Source of the DNA: Kocuria sp. cx-455
GTDB lineage: Bacteria; Actinomycetota; Actinomycetes; Actinomycetales; Micrococcaceae
Direction: 5' to 3'
DNA: 64,000 nucleotides
Assembly: GCF_014698015.1 (NCBI RefSeq)
Contig: NZ_JACXBS010000001.1
Coordinates: 372,001-436,000 of the forward strand
The translations under genes were made by a program, and so were the position numbers. The stretch's first letter is position 1. The number at the start of each line of letters is the position of its first letter. Shown one piece after another: positions 7,718 through 16,197 of this stretch. The notes beneath the pieces are model-generated. The model saw only the letters and a program-made list of their open reading frames with translations, was not told the origin of the DNA and did no database searches.

Positions 7718-7789
7718 GGACGTGGTCCTTCCAAGAGAGTGGTCCCCGCATGACCGAGGGATCCTTTGCATGCGGTTCGGCTGGCTTGA

Positions 7790-7845
7790 TTCCACTATGT
7801 GATGCGGCGCACTCCCAGTTCATCTCCTCTTTTCACTGAGTGGAA
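7790..7845. promoter_or_regulatory. Two putative IclR operators between the SDR operon and the aldehyde dehydrogenase
   Basis: TTTCACTGAGTGGAA (7831-7845) is a near-perfect palindrome, matching its own complement at 13 of 15 positions. TTCCACTATGTGATG (7790-7804) shares its left half, 41 bp away. The first matches the site before the iclR gene (12757-12771) at 12 of 15 positions. Confidence 0.5.
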
Positions 7846-7948
7846 GACAGCGTGTATCCAATCACGGAGTGGCTCGAAGCTGGGAAGAGGGGAGGTCTGC
7901 CTGCCGGCCGGTGGGTGCCTCCAGTAACATAAGCGATTAGGAGATCCG

Positions 7949-9325
7949 GTGCCCGCCACCTACGAAGTCATCGACCCTGCCACGCTGGACCCGATTGGAG
8001 AGGTCCCTCTGCACCAACCTGAAGACGTGGAGCTGGCTATCACCGCGGCGGCCATGATCACCCGCTCGTGGGCCGCGGACCGTGAGGCCCGCCGGACGGT
8101 GTTGCGTCAGGCATCCGAGGCCGTGCTGGCCGAGGCCGAAGACCTGGGGCGGATTCTGTCGCTGGAGCAAGGCAAGGTCTGGGCTGAGGCCACCCAGGAG
8201 TTCAAGGTCGCAGCCGGGTTGCTGCGCCACTACGCCGACCTCGACTGGGAGCTCCTCGAGACGCTGCCCGTCCGCGGTGACCGATCCGTCCAGGTTCAGT
8301 ACGCCCCCGTGGGTCTGGTGGGAGCCATCACGCCCTGGAACTTCCCAATTTCTTTGCTGGCGGTGAAGCTGGCCCCCGCATTAGTGGCTGGATGCACCGT
8401 GATTGCCAAGCCGTCCCCATCCACCCCGATGTCCACCCGGGCGCTGGCCGAGGTGCTCAACCGGTTTCTGCCCGAGAACGTGCTGCAGGTCGTCACCGGT
8501 CGGGGGGTCCTCTCCAAGGCGCTGTCCGAGATGCCGGGGGTGCGGAAAATCTCCTTCACCGGGTCCACGGAGATCGGGGCCGCCATCATGGCCCAGGCCG
8601 CTCCAACAGTGAAGAAGGTGACACTGGAGCTGGGCGGTAACGATCCGGCCATCGTGTTGCCGGATGCGGACCTTGAGTTTACGGCTGCCCGGATTGCCGG
8701 CTCCGCCTTCCGCAACGCCGGCCAGGTATGCATGGCGGTCAAGCGGGTCTACGTTCCGCGCGCCCAATCAGCCGCACTGACGGAGGCCCTCGTGGAGGCG
8801 GTTTCCACGTTACGAATCGGCCATGGTGTGGCCGAAGGCACCACCATGGGGCCGATGCACACCCGCGGTCAGCAACAGCTTGTGAAGGACTACGTGGCGC
8901 GGGCCGTGGCTGAGGGCGGCCGCATCGCCCACGGCGGAAAGCACGGCACGGACCTGCCGGGGTACTTCCTGGAGCCGACCGTCGTCGCCGACACCCCGCA
9001 CCATACGGAGTTGGTGGCGTGCGAACAGTTCGGTGCAGCACTTCCGGTGGTGGCCTATGACGATCTGGATGCCACCGTGGAGGAGCTCAACGCCCAGGAG
9101 TTCGGCCTGGGTGCCTCGGTCTGGTCCCCGGATGTGGAACGGGCCCACGAGGTGGCCTCCCGGCTGGAAGTGGGCACAGCGTGGATCAATCAGCACACGG
9201 TCGTCGAACTGGACGCCCCGTTCGGCGGGTGGAAAGGCTCCGGCCTGGGACGTGAGCGCGGCCGGTGGGGCCTGGAGGAGTACCTAGAGCCCCGCACCGT
9301 AAACGCCCGCCCGCACGGAGGCTGA
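7949..9325 (+). CDS. NAD(P)-dependent aldehyde dehydrogenase
   Basis: This 458-residue ALDH has PWNFP (129-133), FTGSTEIG (203-210), the general base E227 in LELGGND and the catalytic C261 in GQVCMAVK. It oxidises an aldehyde to the acid in the cytoplasm. The GTG start at 7949 is set by the AGGAG five bases before it. It is divergent from the SDR-reductase-P450 operon and shares its operator region. The logical reaction order is P450 or SDR producing an aldehyde, then this enzyme. The length is slightly short for the family (about 480), as in the succinate-semialdehyde and vanillin dehydrogenase groups. The natural substrate cannot be read from the sequence. Confidence 0.9.
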   Translation: MPATYEVIDPATLDPIGEVPLHQPEDVELAITAAAMITRSWAADREARRTVLRQASEAVLAEAEDLGRILSLEQGKVWAEATQEFKVAAGLLRHYADLDWELLETLPVRGDRSVQVQYAPVGLVGAITPWNFPISLLAVKLAPALVAGCTVIAKPSPSTPMSTRALAEVLNRFLPENVLQVVTGRGVLSKALSEMPGVRKISFTGSTEIGAAIMAQAAPTVKKVTLELGGNDPAIVLPDADLEFTAARIAGSAFRNAGQVCMAVKRVYVPRAQSAALTEALVEAVSTLRIGHGVAEGTTMGPMHTRGQQQLVKDYVARAVAEGGRIAHGGKHGTDLPGYFLEPTVVADTPHHTELVACEQFGAALPVVAYDDLDATVEELNAQEFGLGASVWSPDVERAHEVASRLEVGTAWINQHTVVELDAPFGGWKGSGLGRERGRWGLEEYLEPRTVNARPHGG

Positions 9326-9344
9326 TACCGCCCGCACGGACGAC

Positions 9345-9380
9345 CGAGGGGCCCGCACCGAGAACGGTGCGGGCCCCTCG
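9345..9380. terminator. Strong bidirectional terminator hairpin
   Basis: A perfect 16-bp GC-rich stem (9345-9360 with 9365-9380) closed by the tetraloop AGAA lies between the convergent aldehyde dehydrogenase and MFS genes. It can serve both directions. Confidence 0.85.
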
Positions 9381-9396
9381 AATTGGCGGGAGGCTC

Positions 9397-10776
9397 TCAG
9401 GCTTCGATGCCCAACCGGCGACGCTGCTTCTGCTGGTTGACGAACGCCAGGGCGAGCAAGCCGAAGGTCGCCAGCAGGACAGCGGTGACTTGAAAGGCCA
9501 GCCGGTACCCGTCGGCCGGGGTGGCGGCTCCGCCGATCAGGAAGCCGCCGACGGCCGGGGCGAAGACGCCGCCGGTGGTGAGTGCGGCGTTGGCCACGTT
9601 GAGGTGACCGCCGCGCTGGGAGATCGTGGTCAGCTCGCCCACGATGAGGTAGGTGATCGCGAACATGGCCGGCGCGGTGCCGAAACCGAGGCTCATCAGC
9701 GCCACCCCGAGGACCGGGGAGGAGACGAACGTTGAGGCAAGCAGAGCGGCGCCGGCGCCGGCCCCGGCCAGACCCAGGGTCCAGCCGCGGGAACGGCGGC
9801 TGGGGACGCCCTTCTGGTCCATCCGCTGGATCAGGGCGCTGAGGCCCACGGTCGCGACCACACCCCAAGCGGCCGGCAAGGCGATGAGGGAGCCGGCCTG
9901 CTGCCCGCTGAAACCCATGACGTTCTGGAAGTAGGCCGGGCCCCAGGACATGGCCAGCGTGAAGGTCCAGTAGGCGAAGAAGGATGCCAGGACGGCGAAG
10001 AGCCACGTCGGGTTCAGGATGCTGCGGAAGAAGGGGACCTTCTCCTCGCTCACGCGGGACACCCCCGGGATGGAGGTGTCGATCCCGGTGCCCTCGATCT
10101 CTCGCTCGACCGCCAGCGAGGTGTAAGGCCCTTCCTTGCCCAGGATCATCCAGACGGTGCACCACAGCACACCGGTGACGGCCAGAGCGATGAACGCGGC
10201 GCGCCAGCCGTGCTGGGCGATGACCCAGGCGAGCACCGGCGCGAACGCCACGATGCCCAGGGTTACTCCGGAGGAGGCCACCGCGGCCGGGGTCGCACCC
10301 TTCTTCGAGGGGAACCACTTGTAGACCGCGTGCATGAGCACCGGCGCGAGCGGTCCCTCACCGGCACCCAGTGCGAGCCGGGACACCCACAGGGCCGGGA
10401 GGGTCGCGAAGATCACGACCGGCATCACCGACAGGGACCAGATCACGCACATGACCAGCAGCAAGGTCTTGGTCCTGACCTTGTTGGCCAGGGGGGCCGC
10501 GACCAGCTGGGCCAGTCCGAACACGAGGAACATGGCGCTGGAGACCAGGCCGAACTGTTCCGGGGTGATGTTCAGCTCCTGCATCAGGGGCACGGCGGCC
10601 AGGCCCAGAACCGCCTTGTCCGCCCAGCTGAGCATCATGAGGAACAGCAGCAGTAACGTCAGCATCCAGGCGTAGCGGGAGCGCTTCCTGCTGCTCCAGT
10701 ACCGTGGATTCCTGGGGTTGGTGCCTGGTCCCGGAGGAGCCGGCTGAGTGGATTCGGGTGTAGCGGTGGTGGTCAT
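9397..10776 (-). CDS. MFS transporter, anion:cation symporter type
   Basis: This 459-residue major facilitator has twelve predicted membrane helices starting with YAWMLTLLLLFLMMLSWADK. The short TM1 loop followed by GLVSSAMFLVFGLAQLVAAP and the RLALGAGEGPLAPV segment are typical of the ACS (phthalate/glucarate/aromatic acid) branch. It would import a small organic anion with H+. I took the ATG at 10776, which follows GGGAGATCACC; the longer in-frame extension is not hydrophobic and lacks family similarity. Its position inside the catabolic island, divergent from a hydrolase gene, makes uptake of the pathway substrate the likely job. Confidence 0.85.
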   Translation of the reverse strand: MTTTATPESTQPAPPGPGTNPRNPRYWSSRKRSRYAWMLTLLLLFLMMLSWADKAVLGLAAVPLMQELNITPEQFGLVSSAMFLVFGLAQLVAAPLANKVRTKTLLLVMCVIWSLSVMPVVIFATLPALWVSRLALGAGEGPLAPVLMHAVYKWFPSKKGATPAAVASSGVTLGIVAFAPVLAWVIAQHGWRAAFIALAVTGVLWCTVWMILGKEGPYTSLAVEREIEGTGIDTSIPGVSRVSEEKVPFFRSILNPTWLFAVLASFFAYWTFTLAMSWGPAYFQNVMGFSGQQAGSLIALPAAWGVVATVGLSALIQRMDQKGVPSRRSRGWTLGLAGAGAGAALLASTFVSSPVLGVALMSLGFGTAPAMFAITYLIVGELTTISQRGGHLNVANAALTTGGVFAPAVGGFLIGGAATPADGYRLAFQVTAVLLATFGLLALAFVNQQKQRRRLGIEA

Positions 10777-10870
10777 GGCGGTGATCTCCCGTCGTGCATC
10801 CACAAGGGGCTGCGGGCCGTGGTGAAGTGTCCTGGCGAATCTAGGAGCGTGTGAACTGGAGCACATAGGA

Positions 10871-10892
10871 GGTTTTCCGGCCAGTGAAAACC
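10871..10892. promoter_or_regulatory. Palindromic operator candidate between the MFS and hydrolase genes
   Basis: GGTTTTC-n8-GAAAACC is a perfect inverted repeat. Its right half, CAGTGAAA, resembles the half-sites of the putative IclR operators at 7831 and 12757. A further half-site AGTGGAA lies at about 10923. Confidence 0.4.
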
Positions 10893-10985
10893 TCACCTTC
10901 TCCCGCCCGGGGGCTCGGGCAGAGTGGAACCACATCACCCGCTCACCTGCCCGTGCAGGCCGCGTCCCGATCGGAAGGCCCTCCC

Positions 10986-11972
10986 ATGACTGACCGCGTT
11001 GCCCCCGGAGCCCCACTCGACCAGGCCCGCGGGCTGCACGTGGTCACCCTCGGAACGGCTGCCGGACCCGCGATCCGCTCCGAGTGCCCCGGCATCGCTA
11101 CCGCCATTGTGGTAGACGGCCGGTTCTACCTTGTGGACTTCGGCCTCGGAGTCACCCGGGCCGCCCACGCGGCGGGTTTGCGCGGGAGGAATCTGCAGGC
11201 CTGCTTCGTGACCCATCTGCATTCGGACCATGTGGCCGAGATCCCCGCCTACCTGTTGTGGAACTGGGGTCATCCGGTACAAGGTTTCACCGAAACGGTG
11301 CGGATCCTGGGGCCGGGAGCGGCGAACCCCCAGGCTGGAGCCGTTGGCATCCAGGGTCTCGTGGAGCACGTCCTGCGGGCCTACTCTTACGACATCGACG
11401 TCCGCATTGTCGACGAGGGACGTCCGCCGCTGTATGAACTCGTACAGGTGGAGGCGATCGATCTGCCGGCTTCCGCGGCGGGGGCCGACGGGGAGCACAC
11501 TCCTTTGATGAATCCGTTCTTGGTCTACGAGGACGAGCTCGTGCGGGTGAGCGCCATCCTCGTGGAGCACCCTCCGATCTTCCCGGCCTTCGCTTTCCGC
11601 TTCGACACCGCCTACGGATCCGTGGTCGTCTCCGGGGACACGACGGAAAGCCTCAACACCTCCACCCTGGCCAGCGGCGCGGATCTGTTGGTGCACGAAG
11701 CCGTCAACCTCGATTTCTACCGGGCGCAGGATTTCGGGCCAGAGTTCCTCAATCACCAGGAGATCTCCCACACCACCCCCGCCGGAGTGGGGCGAGTCGC
11801 CACGCGAGCCGGGGCCTCCAGAGTGGTGCTGTCCCACCTGGCCGGTGTCGCCACCGATGCGGAGTGGATCGCCGGCGTTGCTGCCGAGTACGCCGGACCC
11901 GTGAGCGTGGCTCATCCCGGTGAGGTCCACACCGTCATTCCCACGCAAGCCCCTGCTACCAGTCCCGCCTGA
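10986..11972 (+). CDS. Metallo-beta-lactamase-fold hydrolase
   Basis: This 328-residue protein shows the metal motif THLHSDH at 76-82 (HxHxDH), a later VVSGDTTES segment carrying a metal-bridging aspartate, and VLSHLAG with a C-terminal histidine. This resembles the RNase Z/arylsulfatase-like and lactone-hydrolysing branches of the fold. A hydrolytic step on a small ester or lactone fits the catabolic island better than RNA processing, but this is inference. The ATG at 10986 follows GGAAGG. It is divergent from the MFS gene and convergent with iclR, with which it shares a terminator. Confidence 0.85.
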   Translation: MTDRVAPGAPLDQARGLHVVTLGTAAGPAIRSECPGIATAIVVDGRFYLVDFGLGVTRAAHAAGLRGRNLQACFVTHLHSDHVAEIPAYLLWNWGHPVQGFTETVRILGPGAANPQAGAVGIQGLVEHVLRAYSYDIDVRIVDEGRPPLYELVQVEAIDLPASAAGADGEHTPLMNPFLVYEDELVRVSAILVEHPPIFPAFAFRFDTAYGSVVVSGDTTESLNTSTLASGADLLVHEAVNLDFYRAQDFGPEFLNHQEISHTTPAGVGRVATRAGASRVVLSHLAGVATDAEWIAGVAAEYAGPVSVAHPGEVHTVIPTQAPATSPA

Positions 11973-12000
11973 TTCGTCAAAGAAGGGATCAGGCGGGGAC
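11962..12000. terminator. Convergent terminator spanning two gene ends
   Basis: GTCCCGCCTGAT (11962-11973) pairs with ATCAGGCGGGGAC (11988-12000) with one bulged base. The stem includes the stop codon region of both the hydrolase and the iclR gene. Confidence 0.6.
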
Positions 12001-12747
12001 CCCCTGTGAACGAGTGATCGCCGCGGACGCCACCTGTAGCGCAGGAACGACGCGCTGAGGATCCTTGATTCTTGCCAAGGCGACGATGCCCAAAGCGGCA
12101 ATCACGCCACCTTCAACGTCCCGGATTGGCACCGCCAGTCCATGCGCACCGGGTGAGTGCTCCCCGTCCGTCGTCGCGTACCCGCGCCCGCGCACCAAAT
12201 TCATCTCTCGTTCCAGCCGTGGGATGTCCACGATGCTGCGCGAAGTCTCCCGCACGAGAGCCTGGGTGCAGGTTTCCCACAGCTCGGCGGGCCCGTAGGC
12301 CAACAGCACTTTGCCGCCAGCACTGGTGTGCAACGGCAGCTTGTCCCCGGGGCGGGCGATCGGGGCACCGACATGAGTGCCCGCGATCCGATCCAGTAGC
12401 AGCGCCTCCGTCCCGTCCAGCACGAAGAGGTTGACGACCTGGCGCGTGGCGAAAAGGACATCCTGCATATAAGGAGCCGACACCTGACGGAGACCTCGTT
12501 GGATCGGGGCGAGCATCCCCAGCTTGGCCAGGCGAGGACCCACCGTGTAGGTGCCATCCGATTGACGGCTCACCGCACTCCACCCGGACAGCTCCTTTAA
12601 CAGGCGATGACAGGTGGCCACCGGAATTCCGCTGCGCCGAGAGATCTGAGACAGGCTCTGCCTGGTGTGCGTGGGATCGAAGGATCCCAGGATATCCAGC
12701 ACCCGAGAAGTCACCGAACGCCCCGGGGTGGTCGCGTTACCGGCCAT
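11989..12747 (-). CDS. IclR-family transcriptional regulator
   Basis: This 252-residue protein has an N-terminal winged helix-turn-helix (SLSQISRRSGIPVATCHRLL, about 31-50) and a C-terminal effector domain with LHTSAGGKVLLAY, the usual IclR ligand pocket segment, ending ALGIVALAR. IclR proteins sense aromatic or small organic acids and control catabolic operons. The start at 12747 is preceded by AGAGGGA. It is divergent from a BASS transporter. The palindromes in its own promoter and in the promoters of the P450/ALDH and MFS/hydrolase pairs suggest that it controls the whole 4.6-13.7 kb island. Confidence 0.9.
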   Translation of the reverse strand: MAGNATTPGRSVTSRVLDILGSFDPTHTRQSLSQISRRSGIPVATCHRLLKELSGWSAVSRQSDGTYTVGPRLAKLGMLAPIQRGLRQVSAPYMQDVLFATRQVVNLFVLDGTEALLLDRIAGTHVGAPIARPGDKLPLHTSAGGKVLLAYGPAELWETCTQALVRETSRSIVDIPRLEREMNLVRGRGYATTDGEHSPGAHGLAVPIRDVEGGVIAALGIVALARIKDPQRVVPALQVASAAITRSQGVPA

Positions 12748-12756
12748 GATTCCCTC

Positions 12757-12799
12757 TTCTACTGGGTGGAAACTTGAAGCCACTCTACTGTGGTTCCAC
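12757..12799. promoter_or_regulatory. Putative IclR operators in its own divergent promoter
   Basis: TTCTACTGGGTGGAA (12757-12771) matches the site at 7831-7845 at 12 of 15 positions. GTGGTTCCAC (12790-12799) is a second perfect palindrome made of the same half-site words. Both lie in the 58-bp gap between iclR and the BASS gene. Confidence 0.5.
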
Positions 12800-12805
12800 T
12801 TCACA

Positions 12806-13690
12806 ATGAGCCGTATGGACCTGCAGACCGTGACCGACGCCGTGGCCGCCGTGGCAGTCCCGCTCTTTGCGGTCACCAGCATGATTGCCGTGGGTCTGGG
12901 GCACACGGTCCAGCAGTTTCTCGCACCTCTCAAGGACGTGCGTCTGGTAGTGGCGGCAATGGTGGCGAACTTCGTTGTCGCGCCAGCCGTGGCTTTCTGT
13001 CTCATCTGCGCGCTGGGCATCCCTGACGAGGCTCGCATCGGCCTGATGGTCCTCGCCTGCGCTGCGGGAGCGCCGTTCGTGCTCAAACTGTCAAAGCTAG
13101 CGCGCGCGGACATGGCCGAGTCCTCTTCCCTGCTGGCAGTCATGCTGCTGGCCACCATCGGATTCATGCCTGTCGCGCTGCCCATCTTGCTCCCCGGTAT
13201 CGAAGTCGACCCGGGTGCCATCGCTTCCGTGCTGCTGCTGACCATGTTCTTACCCCTCATCGGGGCGGTACTGATACGCCAATTCGCCCCGACGGCCGCG
13301 CGCTTGGCGCAAGCGCACGTTGGGCGATTGAGTCTCGTGGCCATGGTTGTGATGCTGGCCAATCAATTCATTGCCGATCATCGGGAACTCGCCGGGCTGA
13401 TCGGCACCGGCACCATCGTGGCGATTCTCGCGTTCATCGGCTTGAACTTCGGCTTCGGATGGATTCTGGGGGCATGGAAGACAGGGGGAGGGGCTGTCCT
13501 GGGCATCTCGGCATCCCAGCGGAACATGGGTGCCGCCACCGTGGTGGTGGTTGCCAACTTCGGGGACTCCCTGGCCGTGCCAACGGTGGTACTGGCCGGC
13601 TTCCTCGCCCTGATCGTGCTCATCCCCGTGGCCCGATGGCTCGGTCGCCGTCCTCACCCACAGATCGGCAACGCACTCCCCACTTATTGA
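12806..13690 (+). CDS. BASS-family (bile acid:Na+ symporter-like) transporter
   Basis: This membrane protein of about 294 residues has ten hydrophobic segments. Features such as PLKDVRLVVAAMVANFVVAP, ACAAGAPFVLKLSKLARAD and ASQRNMGAATVVVVANFGD are typical of the bile acid:sodium symporter/arsenite permease-related superfamily. It probably moves an organic anion with Na+ across the membrane. The ATG at 12806 was chosen because the upstream in-frame codons lie inside the operator region; an ATG three codons later is also possible. Divergence from iclR suggests that it is regulated with the catabolic island. Confidence 0.82.
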   Translation: MSRMDLQTVTDAVAAVAVPLFAVTSMIAVGLGHTVQQFLAPLKDVRLVVAAMVANFVVAPAVAFCLICALGIPDEARIGLMVLACAAGAPFVLKLSKLARADMAESSSLLAVMLLATIGFMPVALPILLPGIEVDPGAIASVLLLTMFLPLIGAVLIRQFAPTAARLAQAHVGRLSLVAMVVMLANQFIADHRELAGLIGTGTIVAILAFIGLNFGFGWILGAWKTGGGAVLGISASQRNMGAATVVVVANFGDSLAVPTVVLAGFLALIVLIPVARWLGRRPHPQIGNALPTY

Positions 13691-13797
13691 GCGACGGGTT
13701 CGCGCTTATGCTCAGTCGGGGAACACGGTGGAGGCCCGGGAACAGGGGCGGTCCCTCAGCCCAGGAGTCCCGTAGTAAAGGTCTATAGGTCACCGCA

Positions 13798-13852
13798 CGA
13801 CATCCGGCCGAGGCGGCTCCGCCCCCAGCCGTGGCCTTTCGGCCGGACGTCG
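13798..13852. terminator. Hairpin between the BASS and alkA genes
   Basis: TCCGGCCGA (13803-13811) pairs with TCGGCCGGA (13839-13847), and CGAC/GTCG pairs outside it after one mismatch. It lies between convergent genes and is probably a terminator. Nothing else is apparent in 13691-13869. Confidence 0.55.
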
Positions 13853-13869
13853 CGCTCACGCGAAGACGC

Positions 13870-14733
13870 TCACGCGAAGACCTCCCGGGTCCACAGATGG
13901 AGCAGCGCATAGCCGCGCCAGGGCCGCCAGGACTGGGCGCGCTCCTCGGCGAGGCGGGCCGTGGGTGTTCCGAGGGCCCGTCGGAGTACAAGGTCACCGG
14001 AGGGAAAAGCGTCGGGGTCGCGCAGGGCGCGCAGCGCAATGTACTCGCTCGTCCACGGTCCGATTCCCGGCAGCGCCAGCAGTGCGGCGCGGGTGGCGGT
14101 CCGGTCGGCACCCGGGTCCAGCTGCAGCCCATCAGCCGCGGCGGCGGCCACGGCGTGCAGCGTACGCGCCCTGGCCCCGGTCACGCCGGTGGCCTCCCGC
14201 AGTTGCTGTGGCCCGACGGCGGCGAGACGGTCCGGGGTCGGGAAGGCCGTGAGGCCCTCGGGTGCGGGTGCGCCGAAGGCAGCGACCAGCCGACCGGCGA
14301 AGGTGCGTGCTGCCGCCAGGGAGACCTGCTGGCCGAGGACCGCGAGCAGTGCCGTCTCGGCGCCGTCCACCGCACCCGGCACCCGTAACCCCGGGCGGGC
14401 GGCGACCAGCGGAGCGAGCAACGGATCCGTGCTCAAAGCCCGGTCCACCGGGAGCGGGTCTGCGTCCAGGTCGAGCCATCGGCGTACACGAGCCACGACA
14501 AGCGGAACGTCGGCATCGTCCATCACGCGCAGCCGGACGGTGACGTGGGCCGGAGCGTCGAAAGCGATGGCCACCACGGCCGGACCGTGCGGGGTGGGCA
14601 CAATGCGGGTGTGTTCACCACTGGCGGGGTCGTGCCGCTCGAACCCCGGCACGACATGGCCGGCGAGGAAGCGCACCAGCGGCGTCGTCGCGAAGGGCGT
14701 CCGGTAGGGCAACCGCAAGGTCAGATTTTCCAT
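13870..14733 (-). CDS. AlkA-type DNA-3-methyladenine glycosylase
   Basis: This 287-residue protein joins an AlkA N-terminal domain to a helix-hairpin-helix glycosylase domain. The HhH is LPGIGPWTSEYIALRALRD at about 220-238, and the catalytic aspartate lies shortly after in FPSGDLVLRRAL. It removes alkylated bases such as 3-methyladenine from DNA. Many actinobacteria fuse this domain to the Ada regulator; here it stands alone. The start is the ATG at 14733. No adaptive-response partner is next to it. Confidence 0.9.
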   Translation of the reverse strand: MENLTLRLPYRTPFATTPLVRFLAGHVVPGFERHDPASGEHTRIVPTPHGPAVVAIAFDAPAHVTVRLRVMDDADVPLVVARVRRWLDLDADPLPVDRALSTDPLLAPLVAARPGLRVPGAVDGAETALLAVLGQQVSLAAARTFAGRLVAAFGAPAPEGLTAFPTPDRLAAVGPQQLREATGVTGARARTLHAVAAAAADGLQLDPGADRTATRAALLALPGIGPWTSEYIALRALRDPDAFPSGDLVLRRALGTPTARLAEERAQSWRPWRGYALLHLWTREVFA

Positions 14734-14939
14734 GTTGTCAGTAAACCTTGTCGGTCACCCGGCAGCGGCGTTGACCAGTATGTGGGCGCTTTCTAGTCTG
14801 AGACGGAGATCGCACACGATGAAAGGGGCCACCCTGGCCCCGGGCGTGACCGAAGAAGAAGTGGCAGAAAGACCAAAGCGAAGTACCGGGGTGAGCTGTT
14901 GGACGTCGCCCCGGATTCCGTTCCCGTACAGGAGGACAC

Positions 14940-16130
14940 ATGACCGAGAACGCCAATGATGTTGTGATCGTCAATGGGGCGCGCACCCCGCAGGGAAAGT
15001 TGCTGGGGTCGCTTGCTGCACTCAGTGCTGTGGAGCTCGGTGCGCACGCCGTCAAGCACGCGCTCGACCGTTCGGGTGTCTCACCCGAGACCGTCGACTA
15101 CGTGTACATGGGCAACGTGGTGCAGGCCGGCAACGGGCAGAATCCCGCCAAGCAGGCCGCCGTTGCCGCGGGTCTGCCCATGACCGTGCCCGCCATGACC
15201 CTGAACAAGGTGTGCTTGTCCGGGCTGGTCGCGGTGACCGAGGCGGCTCGCATGATTCGCGCGGGGGAGGCGTCCGTGGTGGTTGCCGGCGGCATGGAGT
15301 CCATGACCAACGCCCCGCACCTGGCTCTGGGCGCTCGCAAGGGCAGGGCCTACGGTGACATGAGCCTCGCGGATTCGCTGGCCCAGGACGGCCTGGTCGA
15401 CGCCGCTCTGGGCGTGGCAATGGGCGAACTCACCGAGACCGGCAATTCCGAGCGTTCGATCGGTCGCGAACAGCAGGACCGGGTCGCCGCACGCAGCCAT
15501 CAACTGGCGGGCGAGGCGCAGTCCTCGGGCGTGTTTGCGGAGGAGATCGCGCCGTTGGAGATCCCGCAGCGCAAGGGTGAGCCCATCACGGTCTCCGAGG
15601 ACCAGGGCGTGCGCCCCGAGTCCACGGCCGAGGGCCTCGGGAAGTTGCGCGCTGCCTTCACCCAGGACGGCACCATCACGGCCGGCAACTCGTCCCCGAT
15701 TTCCGACGGCGCCGCGGCCGTGGTCCTGACGACTCGCGCCTACGCCGAGGAGAACGGCCTGTCCTGGCTGGCTGTGGTGGGCAGGCCCGGTCAGGTCGCG
15801 GGCCCAGACACGTCCTTGCACTCGCAGCCCTCGCGTGCCATTGAGCACGCGCTGGAGCGCGCCGGGTGGTCCGTGGACGATCTGGATTTCGTGGAAATCA
15901 ACGAGGCCTTCGCCGCAGTGTTGGTGCAGTCGGTCGAGGATCTGGGGATTCCGTTGGAGAAGGCCAACATCCATGGTGGTGCGATTGCCCTGGGGCACCC
16001 GATCGGCGCCTCCGGTGCTCGCTTGGCACTGCATGCCGCCCTGGAGCTAGCGCGCAGGGGATCCGGTAAGGCCGCGGTCTCCCTGTGCGGCGGCGGTGGT
16101 CAGGGCGAGGCGTTGCTGCTGAGCCGCTGA
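14940..16130 (+). CDS. Acetyl-CoA C-acetyltransferase (thiolase)
   Basis: This 396-residue thiolase has the acylated cysteine C92 (LNKVCLSGL), the GHPIGASGAR histidine near 350 and the second catalytic cysteine in SLCGGGGQG. It condenses two acetyl-CoA to acetoacetyl-CoA or runs in reverse during degradation of fatty acids, ketone bodies or amino acids. The start at 14940 has a perfect AGGAGG six bases upstream. It stands alone between alkA and a convergent reductase. With the 3-hydroxybutyrate dehydrogenase at 3122-3874 it could serve hydroxybutyrate metabolism, though the two genes are not linked. Confidence 0.93.
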   Translation: MTENANDVVIVNGARTPQGKLLGSLAALSAVELGAHAVKHALDRSGVSPETVDYVYMGNVVQAGNGQNPAKQAAVAAGLPMTVPAMTLNKVCLSGLVAVTEAARMIRAGEASVVVAGGMESMTNAPHLALGARKGRAYGDMSLADSLAQDGLVDAALGVAMGELTETGNSERSIGREQQDRVAARSHQLAGEAQSSGVFAEEIAPLEIPQRKGEPITVSEDQGVRPESTAEGLGKLRAAFTQDGTITAGNSSPISDGAAAVVLTTRAYAEENGLSWLAVVGRPGQVAGPDTSLHSQPSRAIEHALERAGWSVDDLDFVEINEAFAAVLVQSVEDLGIPLEKANIHGGAIALGHPIGASGARLALHAALELARRGSGKAAVSLCGGGGQGEALLLSR

Positions 16131-16197
16131 GTCCGGCACGAGCGGCGTCGTCATTCGCGCTGACGGCAGCGTTTTGGCGACGTCGTGAGTGGCGGTG

